Shown piece by piece: positions 16,383-24,429 of a stretch of 39,730 bases of DNA. The DNA is taken from positions 1 through 39,730 of the forward strand of contig CAZNHL010000041.1 in NCBI GenBank assembly GCA_964572965.1, written 5' to 3'. Positions within the stretch are counted from its first letter, which is position 1, and the number at the start of each line of letters is the position of its first letter. Below the pieces are notes generated by a model, which saw only the letters and a list, made by a program, of their open reading frames with translations, ran no database searches and had not been told where the DNA came from. Both the position numbers and the translations under genes were made by a program. This DNA is from CAZNHL01 sp964572965 (lineage in GTDB: Bacteria; Bacteroidota; Bacteroidia; Cytophagales; UBA9547).

Positions 16383-17012
16383 TTATTTTCCTCCGAAAAG
16401 CCTTAACCCAACAGAAAGGTTAATTGAATTCGGGTATATATTTCCTTTGGCATCACCATTGTACAGATCGGTATAACCTCCATAATACCTAAGGTCAGCA
16501 TTAAGCTTCCATATATCAGCACCTATACCAACAATCCAGAAACTGTAAGTACTATAAGTGTGATCTTTAAAGTCATTGTAGTCGTTACCGTTTACAGTGG
16601 ATTTTTCAGACAAAATATTTGCAACTCCTAATCCTGCCAGTACTCTTAAATCAGCAGAGCCAACTTTGATAAATTTCCAACCTACTGTAATCGGAAGGTC
16701 AAGGGTTGTAGACTTATATTTAAAATTATAAGTAATGTTGAAAGGCCCCCAAAAAACATCGGTATCATAATTTCGGCTGTTGATTGACAGTTCTGCTTCA
16801 GCATAAATTTTGCCAAATCCCAGACGTACATAAGGACCAAACCCACCTCCCATGGCCAGACTTCTCTTGTCAACATTAAATTGTGTGTCCTGGAATTTGA
16901 ACCAGCTACCGTTGCCGGTGGCTCTCAGACCAAATGCAAATGGAAGGGCTCCTGCAAAGGAGTTTGTATAAGCTAACAGGACAAGACCTGTTATTATCAG
17001 AATCTTTTTCAT
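16383..17012 (-). CDS. Outer-membrane beta-barrel protein
   Basis: 209 residues. A signal peptide (KKILIITGLVLLAYTNSFA) is followed by about eight amphipathic strands (GFGPYVRLGFGKIYAEAELS, STTLDLPITVGWKFI, ADLRVLAGLGVANIL, FWIVGIGADIWKLNADLRYY), and the last strand ends SINLSVGLRLFGGK. The pattern fits the small 8-strand OMP_b-brl family of Bacteroidota, whose members are generally of unknown function. It is divergent from the dGTPase gene and shares the bidirectional terminator at its 3' end with the membrane-protein gene. No catalytic motif is seen. Confidence 0.83.
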   Translation of the reverse strand: MKKILIITGLVLLAYTNSFAGALPFAFGLRATGNGSWFKFQDTQFNVDKRSLAMGGGFGPYVRLGFGKIYAEAELSINSRNYDTDVFWGPFNITYNFKYKSTTLDLPITVGWKFIKVGSADLRVLAGLGVANILSEKSTVNGNDYNDFKDHTYSTYSFWIVGIGADIWKLNADLRYYGGYTDLYNGDAKGNIYPNSINLSVGLRLFGGK

Positions 17013-17084
17013 AAAAATGAGGCTGGTTAAAAACGATTTACTCTTTTAAACTATAATCCACCTCTCAAAGTTGTACTTTTTGAC

Positions 17085-17092
17085 TATTTTTG
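17085..17092 (+). promoter_or_regulatory. Candidate -7 element upstream of dgt
   Basis: TATTTTTG exactly fits TAnnTTTG, 35 bases before the ATG at 17128, but no TTG stands at the expected -33 distance. This is only a weak candidate. Confidence 0.3.
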
Positions 17093-17127
17093 GAGGAAAA
17101 GCCTACCTTTAGACTTTAATTCAGGAA

Positions 17128-18492
17128 ATGAACTGGAATCAATTTTTGTCTGCAAAGCGCTTTGGCAGTGAAGAGCGCACTTCTATAAGTACTGATGCAC
17201 GTTCTCAGTTTCAGCGTGACTACGACCGTATTATCTTTTCATCACCATTCAGAAGATTACAAAATAAGACACAGGTTTTCCCTTTGCCCGGAAGTGTGTT
17301 TGTACACAACCGGCTAACACACAGCCTCGAGGTGGCCAGTGTAGGCCGTTCTTTAGGAAGTATTCTTGCCAACAAAATATATGACAGTAAAGAAGCAGAC
17401 AGAGCCGACCAAAACTGTCTGGTTGGCGAAATAGGAACAATTGTGGCTTCTGCCTGTTTGGCGCATGACCTTGGAAACCCCGCATTTGGACACTCTGGTG
17501 AGAAGGCTATTTCACGTTTTTTCAAAGAAGGTGCAGGAAGGTCTTTACAAAATGAGGTATCAAAAGAGGAATGGTCTGATCTGATTGATTTTGAAGGGAA
17601 CGCGAATACACTGCGTATCCTTACACATAAATTTGAAGGCAAAGGAAACAGCGGTTATGCCCTGACTTATTCTACCCTGGCAGCTTTGGTTAAATATCCT
17701 TGTGAGTCAGGTTTAGGAAAAGGGACGGGAGAAATTCACCGGAAAAAATATGGCTTTTTTCAGACAGAAAAAGAAACCTTCAACCAAATAGCAGCACACT
17801 TGCCGTTTATTCAGGAAAGTGCTCCACCAATGATTTACAAGCGCCATCCGCTGGTGTATCTGGTAGAAGCAGCAGATGATATCTGCTATAATATTATCGA
17901 TGTTGAAGATGCGCACAGACTTCATATATTAAGTGAAGCGCAAACCTTGGCTTTATTACTTCCTTTACTGAAAGAATGTGTATCTGCTGAAAAATTTGCC
18001 CGTTATGAAGAAGTCCTCAAAACGTTTTCTGATGCTAACGACCGCATCGGTTTTTTAAGGGCTTTGGTCATAAGCCAGTTAATTCACCATTGTTCTGAAG
18101 TATTCTGGGGGAATAGAAAAGCTATTCAGGAAGGTAACTTTCCGGTAAGCTTGCTGGATGCTTTACCCAAAGGTTTGCGCGACCACCTGAAGGCAATTGA
18201 AAGTGTTTCTGTAAATACTATTTATAACTATCCGGCTTCTGTACAAATAGAACTTGCCGGTTATAAAGTAATGGGAGAATTACTTGGTGAGTTTGTTCCG
18301 GCGGTGCTTAATCCTAACGGACATTTTGAAAGGAAGCTCTTACAACTGATTCCCGACCAGTTTAAACATAAAGAAGAAAGTACTTACAGAAAACTACAAA
18401 CTGTCATCGATTTTGTATCAGGTATGACTGATTTATATGCAGTAGAACAGTACCGGAAAATCAAAGGAATTGAGTTTCCTGATTTGCGGTAA
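17128..18492 (+). CDS. dgt: Deoxyguanosinetriphosphate triphosphohydrolase
   Basis: 454 residues, an HD-domain dNTPase that releases tripolyphosphate from dGTP or other dNTPs and so helps balance nucleotide pools. Visible metal ligands are H65 in NRLTHSLEVA, the H113-D114 pair in CLAHDLGNPAFGHSGE, and the later Asp in VEAADDICYNIIDVEDAH. The opening RSQFQRDYDRIIFSSPFRRL and the segment NKTQVFPLPGSVFVHNRLTH are characteristic of the Dgt family. The C-terminal QYRKIKGIEFP closes the fold. Length agrees with Bacteroidota homologues. It is a stand-alone gene, with divergent and same-strand neighbours of unrelated function. Confidence 0.95.
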   Translation: MNWNQFLSAKRFGSEERTSISTDARSQFQRDYDRIIFSSPFRRLQNKTQVFPLPGSVFVHNRLTHSLEVASVGRSLGSILANKIYDSKEADRADQNCLVGEIGTIVASACLAHDLGNPAFGHSGEKAISRFFKEGAGRSLQNEVSKEEWSDLIDFEGNANTLRILTHKFEGKGNSGYALTYSTLAALVKYPCESGLGKGTGEIHRKKYGFFQTEKETFNQIAAHLPFIQESAPPMIYKRHPLVYLVEAADDICYNIIDVEDAHRLHILSEAQTLALLLPLLKECVSAEKFARYEEVLKTFSDANDRIGFLRALVISQLIHHCSEVFWGNRKAIQEGNFPVSLLDALPKGLRDHLKAIESVSVNTIYNYPASVQIELAGYKVMGELLGEFVPAVLNPNGHFERKLLQLIPDQFKHKEESTYRKLQTVIDFVSGMTDLYAVEQYRKIKGIEFPDLR

Positions 18493-18615
18493 TCACCGTA
18501 ATATTAAGCAGGTTACAAAACCGTAATATTCCCATAAGAAGATGGTAATGTTATTGTCATTTTAGATTAATCTTTAGGATCGACATTTGTACTTCATCAA
18601 AGTATTGACCTCAAA

Positions 18616-21351
18616 ATGATTAAACATCGACTAACTCTTTTAGCAAGTGCACTTCTTTTAGGTCACTTGACCATGGCACAGAAGTTGATCCACTACTGGA
18701 GTTTTAACAACAATGCCAGCCTGGTTACAATGCTAACGCCTGACTCTACAATAGGTGGTGGTGCAGCGTCTTACACTATAGGTACTAACGGAACAACACA
18801 GAGCTCTGCGCTTGTAGCTCAAAGTGGTGCTGGTGATTTCACCGGATTAAACGTAAGAAATAATGCCGGTATAGGCAATCAGTTGCGTTTCAACAGCCCT
18901 GCAAATGGAAGTTTGGTGTTTTCTGTACCCACTACAGGCTATAAAGACCCTGTGTTGAAATATGAAACTTACCGTTCTGGCCAGGGCGCTCGTGAGCAGC
19001 GTATTTATTATAGCACAAATGGGGGTACTGATTATACACCGTTTGAAAACCTGGTGATTAACGAAACTCCGGATTTAAAGACATTGAACTTCAGCGCCAT
19101 AGATGCTGCTGATAATAATGCAGATTTCAGAATAAAGATTGAGTTTGCGATAGGCGCCGGCGGTAATACAGACGGAAACGGGAATAACCGTATGGATAAC
19201 CTTACTGTAGATGCCAGCCTGCTTTCAGATGGCCCTTCAGATCCTGTTTCAAATGTTGTTGTGTCTTTCGATAAAGTATTTTATACCGTAAACGAAGATG
19301 CCGGCTCTGTAAAAGTACAGGTGAATGTTTCTAACCCTACAACATCTTCTGTGAAGATAGTATCAAAAGGTACGCCATGGAGTACTGCGTCTTCTGCAGA
19401 TTTTACCTCAACAGATGTAGTACTTAATATTACACCTACAACCAATTTATTTGAAGTAACGATTCCTATAAATAATGATACTGATAGCGAAAATGATGAG
19501 TATTTTGTATTAGCACTTGAGAGTGAATCAGCGGTTAATATCGGTACTAATGCTTTCGCTACTATATATATCAAAGACAACGACAAAAAGGCTCCGACAG
19601 CAACAGAAGAAATTGAACTTGAGCATATTACAAGTTTTGACCCTTCTACAACAGGAAGTACTACAGAAGCAATTGCTTACGATCCGCAAACGAAAAGAGT
19701 GTTTGCAACAAGCGCTATTCAGGGTCGGGTAGATATCATTGATTTTGCAAATCCTGCCAATCCGGCTACGATTAAGTCAATAGATCTTTCTCCTTATGGA
19801 GGTGTTACAGGCATTGCTGCTAAAAATGGTGTATTGGCAGTAGCCAGCCCTAATGCAAATGAGCAGGCTAATGGTTCTGTAGTGTTATTTGACACTGAAG
19901 GTAACTTTAAAAAGCAGTTAACGGTAGGCGCATTGCCTGACTTTATCGGATTTACTCCTGACGGTACCAAGTTGCTTATAGCCAATGAAGGCCAGCCGAA
20001 AGATGTAAGTACCGATCTTGCTATGGATCCTGAGGGTTCAGTAAGTGTAATAAATATGTCTGCCGGACTGACAGGTGTAAGTCAGTCTGATGTAACTACC
20101 ATTACCTTTACTTCGCTGAATGATGATGAGGCTGCCTTGTTAGCAAAAGGTGTTCGTAAAACAACCACTACGGCACAAGGCACACTTGCGCAGGATTTGG
20201 AGCCGGAATATATTACTGTATCAGCAGACTCTAAAAAGGCTTGGGTTGTGTTACAGGAAAACAACGCCATGATGGAAATTAACCTTGAGAACCTGACGAT
20301 TACTGATGTATGGGGCTTGGGTACAAAAGATTACAGCCTTGCAGGTAACGGCGCTGATGTGAGTGACAATAACAAAGAAATATTGATTTCTAACTGGCCG
20401 GTTAAAGGCTATTATATGCCTGATGGAATATCATCCTATTCTGTAAATGGAGTAAACTACATTGTAACAGCCAATGAAGGTGACGAAAAAGAATACAAGA
20501 ATCTGAATGAGCGTGCAGCTGTTAGCTCCATTACCCTGGACGAAACGGCTTTCCCTAATGCAAAAGTGTTACAGCAATCACATAACCTTGGACGTTTCAG
20601 AATTTCCAACATTCATGGTGATACTGATGGAGATGGTGATTTTGATGAATTATATGCTGTAGGAGCTCGTTCGTTCTCTATTTTCAATGCAGATACTAAG
20701 ACATTGGTTTACGATAGTGGTGACGATTTTGAATATATTACCGCAAAACATCCGGTATATTCACCGGTGTTCAATGCAAACCATGAAGAAAGCAATACTT
20801 CTAAAAACAGAAGCCGTGCAAAGGGTAGTGAACCGGAAGCTGCAGCAGTAGCTAAACTTGACGGAAAAGATTATGCTTTCATTGGTCTTGAGCGTGTTGG
20901 AGGAGTAATGGTATATAATGTTACAGATCCGCAACATCCTGTATTCGTTGACTATAAAAATACACGTACTATTGCTTCTCACGGAGGAGATCTTGGTCCT
21001 GAGTATGTAGTAGTTGTTAAAGGTACCGACAGTCCGGATGGAAAAACATATGTGTTGGTATCTAACGAAATAAGCGGCACAATTACGGTGTTCAGATTGA
21101 AAGGCGTTGAAGATGTTTCTACAAATCTTGAAGACAAAGAACTTGCTTCAAGCTTCTATGTTTATCCAAACCCTGTAAAAGGAGCAAAATTGAACCTGAG
21201 CAGAACAAGTAATGTGAGAGTAGAAACAATCAATGGTCAGAAAGTCCTTGAAGAAAGTAATACAAAAAGCCTTGATGTCAGCCATCTGAATAGCGGCCTT
21301 TACATTCTTAAAACTTCTGACGGAGAAGTAAGAAAGTTCATTGTAGAATAA
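18616..21351 (+). CDS. T9SS-secreted choice-of-anchor I protein with Calx-beta domain
   Basis: 911 residues. In order: signal peptide (LTLLASALLLGHLTMAQK); an N-terminal beta-sandwich about 20-205 (KLIHYWSFNNN, then EQRIYYSTNGG); a Calx-beta domain about 213-325 (FYTVNEDAGSVKVQVNV ... PINNDTDSENDEYFVLALES ... IYIKDND); and a choice-of-anchor I propeller about 335-830. The propeller has family marks VASPNANEQANGSVVLFDTE, TANEGDEKEY, DGDGDFDELYAVGARSFSIF, KGSEPEAAAV and ASHGGDLGPE. A T9SS sorting domain ends the protein (FYVYPNPVKGAKLNLS ... GLYILKTSDGEVRKFIVE). Related propellers are annotated as alkaline-phosphatase-like, but catalytic proof is lacking. It is probably a large surface or secreted protein. 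The gene stands alone, closed by a terminator. Confidence 0.9.
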   Translation: MIKHRLTLLASALLLGHLTMAQKLIHYWSFNNNASLVTMLTPDSTIGGGAASYTIGTNGTTQSSALVAQSGAGDFTGLNVRNNAGIGNQLRFNSPANGSLVFSVPTTGYKDPVLKYETYRSGQGAREQRIYYSTNGGTDYTPFENLVINETPDLKTLNFSAIDAADNNADFRIKIEFAIGAGGNTDGNGNNRMDNLTVDASLLSDGPSDPVSNVVVSFDKVFYTVNEDAGSVKVQVNVSNPTTSSVKIVSKGTPWSTASSADFTSTDVVLNITPTTNLFEVTIPINNDTDSENDEYFVLALESESAVNIGTNAFATIYIKDNDKKAPTATEEIELEHITSFDPSTTGSTTEAIAYDPQTKRVFATSAIQGRVDIIDFANPANPATIKSIDLSPYGGVTGIAAKNGVLAVASPNANEQANGSVVLFDTEGNFKKQLTVGALPDFIGFTPDGTKLLIANEGQPKDVSTDLAMDPEGSVSVINMSAGLTGVSQSDVTTITFTSLNDDEAALLAKGVRKTTTTAQGTLAQDLEPEYITVSADSKKAWVVLQENNAMMEINLENLTITDVWGLGTKDYSLAGNGADVSDNNKEILISNWPVKGYYMPDGISSYSVNGVNYIVTANEGDEKEYKNLNERAAVSSITLDETAFPNAKVLQQSHNLGRFRISNIHGDTDGDGDFDELYAVGARSFSIFNADTKTLVYDSGDDFEYITAKHPVYSPVFNANHEESNTSKNRSRAKGSEPEAAAVAKLDGKDYAFIGLERVGGVMVYNVTDPQHPVFVDYKNTRTIASHGGDLGPEYVVVVKGTDSPDGKTYVLVSNEISGTITVFRLKGVEDVSTNLEDKELASSFYVYPNPVKGAKLNLSRTSNVRVETINGQKVLEESNTKSLDVSHLNSGLYILKTSDGEVRKFIVE

Positions 21352-21374
21352 TACTGTTTTTATTTAATAACTGG

Positions 21375-21401
21375 AAAGAGGCGTTCATTGGGCGCCTCTT
21401 T
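21375..21401 (+). terminator. Intrinsic terminator after the choice-of-anchor I gene
   Basis: AAAGAGGCG and CGCCTCTTT pair perfectly around a nine-base loop, followed by TTTTATTTTT, 23 bases after the stop codon. Confidence 0.9.
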
Positions 21402-21529
21402 TTTATTTTTGTAGTTTGTAAGCTAGCCTTTTTCTCCTGAGGGCAAATCTTTGGATCATTCAAGGCAGAAGTAATTATAAACTATTAAATCCGGACATCA
21501 TTTTCAATCAGGTTACGTAAGCCTTTTTT

Positions 21530-22513
21530 ATGGATAAAGGGAATATCAGAATACAACGTTGGGTGGTAGCAATTGGCATTTTATTGCTTCTTGCCAAATT
21601 TATGGCTTATTTTTTAACTCATTCTAATGCCATCCTTACAGATGCATTGGAGTCTGTTGTAAATGTTGCAGCAGGCGCTTTTGCTTTATATAGCCTTTCT
21701 CTGGCTGCAATTCCCAGGGACGCAAACCATCCTTACGGGCATGGAAAGATTGAATTTATTTCAGCCACTATTGAAGGAGTGCTTATAGTTGTTGCCGGTG
21801 GGGTCATTGTAGTTAAATCTTTTTATGGATTCTTCCACCCTACGGTTCTAGAGAAACTGGATATTGGTATTGCCCTCGTCATTTTTTCGGGAATAGTAAA
21901 CTATATAATGGGCGCTATAATTGAGCGCAGAGGTGTAAAGATTGGTTCACTGACACTGGTTGCCGGCGGAAAACACCTTAAGTCTGATGCTTATTCTACT
22001 GTGGGCTTAATTGTGGGATTAGTTATTATCTATTTTACCGGACAGGCCTGGATTGATAATGTTGTTGGTATAATATTCGGCGGACTAATAGCTTATACAG
22101 GTATAAAAATCCTGCGCGCATCTGTCGCTGGTATTATGGATGAAGCAGATTTTACACTTTTAGAAGAAGTCGTGAAGGTACTTAATGCCAATCGGCATGA
22201 AAACTGGATTGACGTACACAATATGCGCATTATTAAATATGGTACTTTATATCATATAGACTGCCATGTAACAGTTCCTTATTATTTTAAGGTGAGAGAC
22301 GCTCATGAAGAGATAGACAAGATGGCTAAACTGATTGAAGAACATTTTGACAATCAGGTAGAGTTATTTATACATGTAGATGATTGCCTTCCTCCAGATT
22401 CCTGTCTCATATGTACCAAGAAGGATTGCGATGTTCGCCAGCAGCCTCTGAACAAAAAAGTTGTCTGGGATCTTCAGAATGTAATGACTAATCAGAAGCA
22501 CCACGTTAGTTAA
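21530..22513 (+). CDS. Cation diffusion facilitator (CDF) family exporter
   Basis: 327 residues: six helices, then a cytoplasmic ferredoxin-like domain (about 205-295) and a Cys-rich tail (DDCLPPDSCLICTKKDC). Typical CDF features are HPYGHGKIEF after helix 2 and the H149/D153 pair in KHLKSDAYST on helix 5. In helix 2 the usual HxxxD or DxxxD is replaced by E41-x3-N45 (ALESVVNV), which would change the transport site. As far as I recall, this variant is shared by a Bacteroidota subgroup. The family exports Zn, Fe, Mn, Co or Ni in exchange for protons; here the metal cannot be named. The Cys tail may bind metal. Confidence 0.9.
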   Translation: MDKGNIRIQRWVVAIGILLLLAKFMAYFLTHSNAILTDALESVVNVAAGAFALYSLSLAAIPRDANHPYGHGKIEFISATIEGVLIVVAGGVIVVKSFYGFFHPTVLEKLDIGIALVIFSGIVNYIMGAIIERRGVKIGSLTLVAGGKHLKSDAYSTVGLIVGLVIIYFTGQAWIDNVVGIIFGGLIAYTGIKILRASVAGIMDEADFTLLEEVVKVLNANRHENWIDVHNMRIIKYGTLYHIDCHVTVPYYFKVRDAHEEIDKMAKLIEEHFDNQVELFIHVDDCLPPDSCLICTKKDCDVRQQPLNKKVVWDLQNVMTNQKHHVS

Positions 22514-22731
22514 TAGTTGTAAAACGGCTTTAGCGCGACATTTTTTCGTTTGGCTTGTTAACATTGGCTTAACACATGGTGCTGCCATAGTAACTTCAGA
22601 TAGTGTGTATTTGTGCTAAATGGGCTTTTTTCAATTTTATATTTGCTGTTTTTTTATTCAGAACCTGAAAAAGTCTCATTTTCTCCTTTGGATACGTAAA
22701 ATTAAATTAACACAAACTTAACAAACGAGCC

Positions 22732-22762
22732 ATTGTTGTAAGGGGGTGTGATTGTAATTTTA
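22732..22762 (+). promoter_or_regulatory. Candidate promoter for the DUF2490 gene
   Basis: ATTG (22732-22735), a 19-base spacer and TAATTTTA (22755-22762) match the TTG / TAnnTTTG plan with one mismatch in the -7 element. The start of transcription would fall about 40 bases before the GTG at 22810. Confidence 0.42.
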
Positions 22763-22809
22763 CAATGTTTAATACAAACAAAATAGTAAGGGAATAATAA
22801 GATAATATC

Positions 22810-23673
22810 GTGATCAGAAAACTAGTATTAATTGTTTTGTTAGGAACAATCTTCAGTTCTCCATTTGCTCAGACTTCTGGCAATAGCACAACTACTACTG
22901 ATGCAAAGAAATACCATTTCAATAGCATGTACTGGCTAGAGGCAAACCTGATCGGTAACGTAAAAAACAAATGGGGTTATCAGGTTGATTTGCAATACAG
23001 ACGCCAGGGAGAAAAGGATAACATCAACTCCCCTATGTTTTCACACGCATATCAGTATGTTTTCAGACCTTTCATTACTTACCAGGCAATGCCCGGCGTG
23101 AAAATTTCCCTTTCTCCGATGGGATGGTGGGGAACCTATTCAAACAACGATGTTTTCTTTTTACCGGAGTTACGTTCAACATTGCAAGTTGCAGTCGGGC
23201 AGTCTTTAGGAAGAGTTGCTATTACTCAAAGATACCGTTTAGAATACAGTATGTTCGGAGATGTGGATAGTGTAAAAACGATGAATGATCCTATTGGCGG
23301 AGTTGGTTATGAACATTTCGGAAGCGACGGACATCAGCGTTTCCGTTTGAGATATATGTTCAGAACCATTATCCCTATCAATAATAAGAAACTTGAAAAA
23401 GGGACTGTGTATGCCAATATTTATGACGAATTGTTTGTTGCATTCGGAAACAGCGTGCCCTCAACTAAGTTTTTTAACCAAAATCGTTTTTTCTGTGGTT
23501 TAGGTTACAAATTCGCTCATGATATCAGACTTGAAGCCGGTTACCTGAACCAGTTTCAGCCACAGGCTAAGTCGAATGTAGATATTGATGTGAACCACGT
23601 TTTAAACATGTTCCTGATTTTTGATGACTTCAATAGTTTCTTCAGGAAAAAAGAAAAACCTGTTATTGAATAA
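22810..23673 (+). CDS. DUF2490 outer-membrane protein
   Basis: 287 residues from a GTG start, with a signal peptide (LVLIVLLGTIFSSPFAQ). The mature part has alternating strands, such as YWLEANLIGNVKNKWGYQVD, RPFITYQAMPGVKISLSP and ITQRYRLEYSMFG, then RFRLRYMFR and DIRLEAGYLNQFQP. These are the hallmark of DUF2490, a family of predicted outer-membrane barrels of unknown function. The tail after the last strand (FDDFNSFFRKKEKPVIE) is charged and short. It is a single gene with its own candidate promoter and terminator. Confidence 0.87.
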   Translation: MIRKLVLIVLLGTIFSSPFAQTSGNSTTTTDAKKYHFNSMYWLEANLIGNVKNKWGYQVDLQYRRQGEKDNINSPMFSHAYQYVFRPFITYQAMPGVKISLSPMGWWGTYSNNDVFFLPELRSTLQVAVGQSLGRVAITQRYRLEYSMFGDVDSVKTMNDPIGGVGYEHFGSDGHQRFRLRYMFRTIIPINNKKLEKGTVYANIYDELFVAFGNSVPSTKFFNQNRFFCGLGYKFAHDIRLEAGYLNQFQPQAKSNVDIDVNHVLNMFLIFDDFNSFFRKKEKPVIE

Positions 23674-23695
23674 AAAACATTCGTCGAAAATAAAG

Positions 23696-23725
23696 AGGGA
23701 TAATGTTCTTTGGAATATTATCCCT
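23696..23725 (+). terminator. Intrinsic terminator after the DUF2490 gene
   Basis: AGGGATAAT (23696-23704) pairs with ATTATCCCT (23717-23725) and is followed by TACATTTTTT, 23 bases after the stop codon. Confidence 0.85.
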
Positions 23726-23922
23726 TACATTTTTTAGAACGTGCTGATAACCAGCATTCCCTATTTTAAGTTAATTTTTTGAGCTGTGTTTTGATTCTTA
23801 TCTCTGTTGCAACACAGATAGTTTTATCGAAATTTGACATTTCATTCCCATCTTTTTTTAAAAATTTGCCGTACAAAGCGAAGGTTCTTTAACAGTAAAA
23901 TATCCATTGTAACTAAGTCAAT

Positions 23923-24429
23923 ATGCTTTTCGGCAAAAAGCTCACGCATACAGTTTTTCTTCTATTTATATTCTTTTATTCCGCTGTCAATGGAAGTCCT
24001 GATCATCAGATACTTGCCAATGGTCAGAAAATCATTTTGCTCAACGATAACAATCAGGGTGAGATGTTGGGTAAAGTAGTGAGTATTTATGAAGACGAGA
24101 CCAAAGAATTATCTTTTGCAGATATTTTACAACCTTCTATACAGGCGCAGTTTAAATCGGCAGACAATGAAGGGCTTAATTTAGGCTTAAGCAAATCTTA
24201 TTATTGGGTGCGCATGGATATCAGACATGCGGAGTCAAAGCATAAAGATTGGTTACTTGAAATTGCTTATCCTATTATGGATAGTATTGAATTCTACTTT
24301 CAGGATAAAGGTGTTTGGAAGCGCAAAATTTACGGAGACTATCTGCCATTTGATAATAGGGAAATTGACCATCGCCATTTTCTGATACACCTGAACATCC
24401 GTGATGAAGCTGTTCATACTTTTATTTGA
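23923..24429 (+). CDS. 5' half of a frameshifted 7TM-DISM/SpoIIE phosphatase gene
   Basis: 168 residues up to a TGA: a signal peptide (VFLLFIFFYSAVNGSPDHQ) and a 7TMR-DISMED2 extracellular sensor domain (FADILQPSIQAQFKSADNEG, LGLSKSYYWVRMDI, WLLEIAYPIMDSIEFYFQDK). The domain is complete except that its last strand continues in another frame. The reading ends VHTFI-stop. With one more T in the TTTT run at 24420-24423 it would read VHTFYLKVYVRGRLEVPL and join the downstream frame, which is exactly the usual continuation in this family. It is therefore best treated as one gene spanning 23923-26111 with either a sequencing indel or a real frameshift mutation. Confidence 0.85.
   Translation: MLFGKKLTHTVFLLFIFFYSAVNGSPDHQILANGQKIILLNDNNQGEMLGKVVSIYEDETKELSFADILQPSIQAQFKSADNEGLNLGLSKSYYWVRMDIRHAESKHKDWLLEIAYPIMDSIEFYFQDKGVWKRKIYGDYLPFDNREIDHRHFLIHLNIRDEAVHTFI

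Noticed and set aside
22514..22809. RNA gene or riboswitch in the 296 bp before the DUF2490 gene
   Set aside because: Only a candidate promoter is seen; no cloverleaf or known aptamer core could be recognised by eye.
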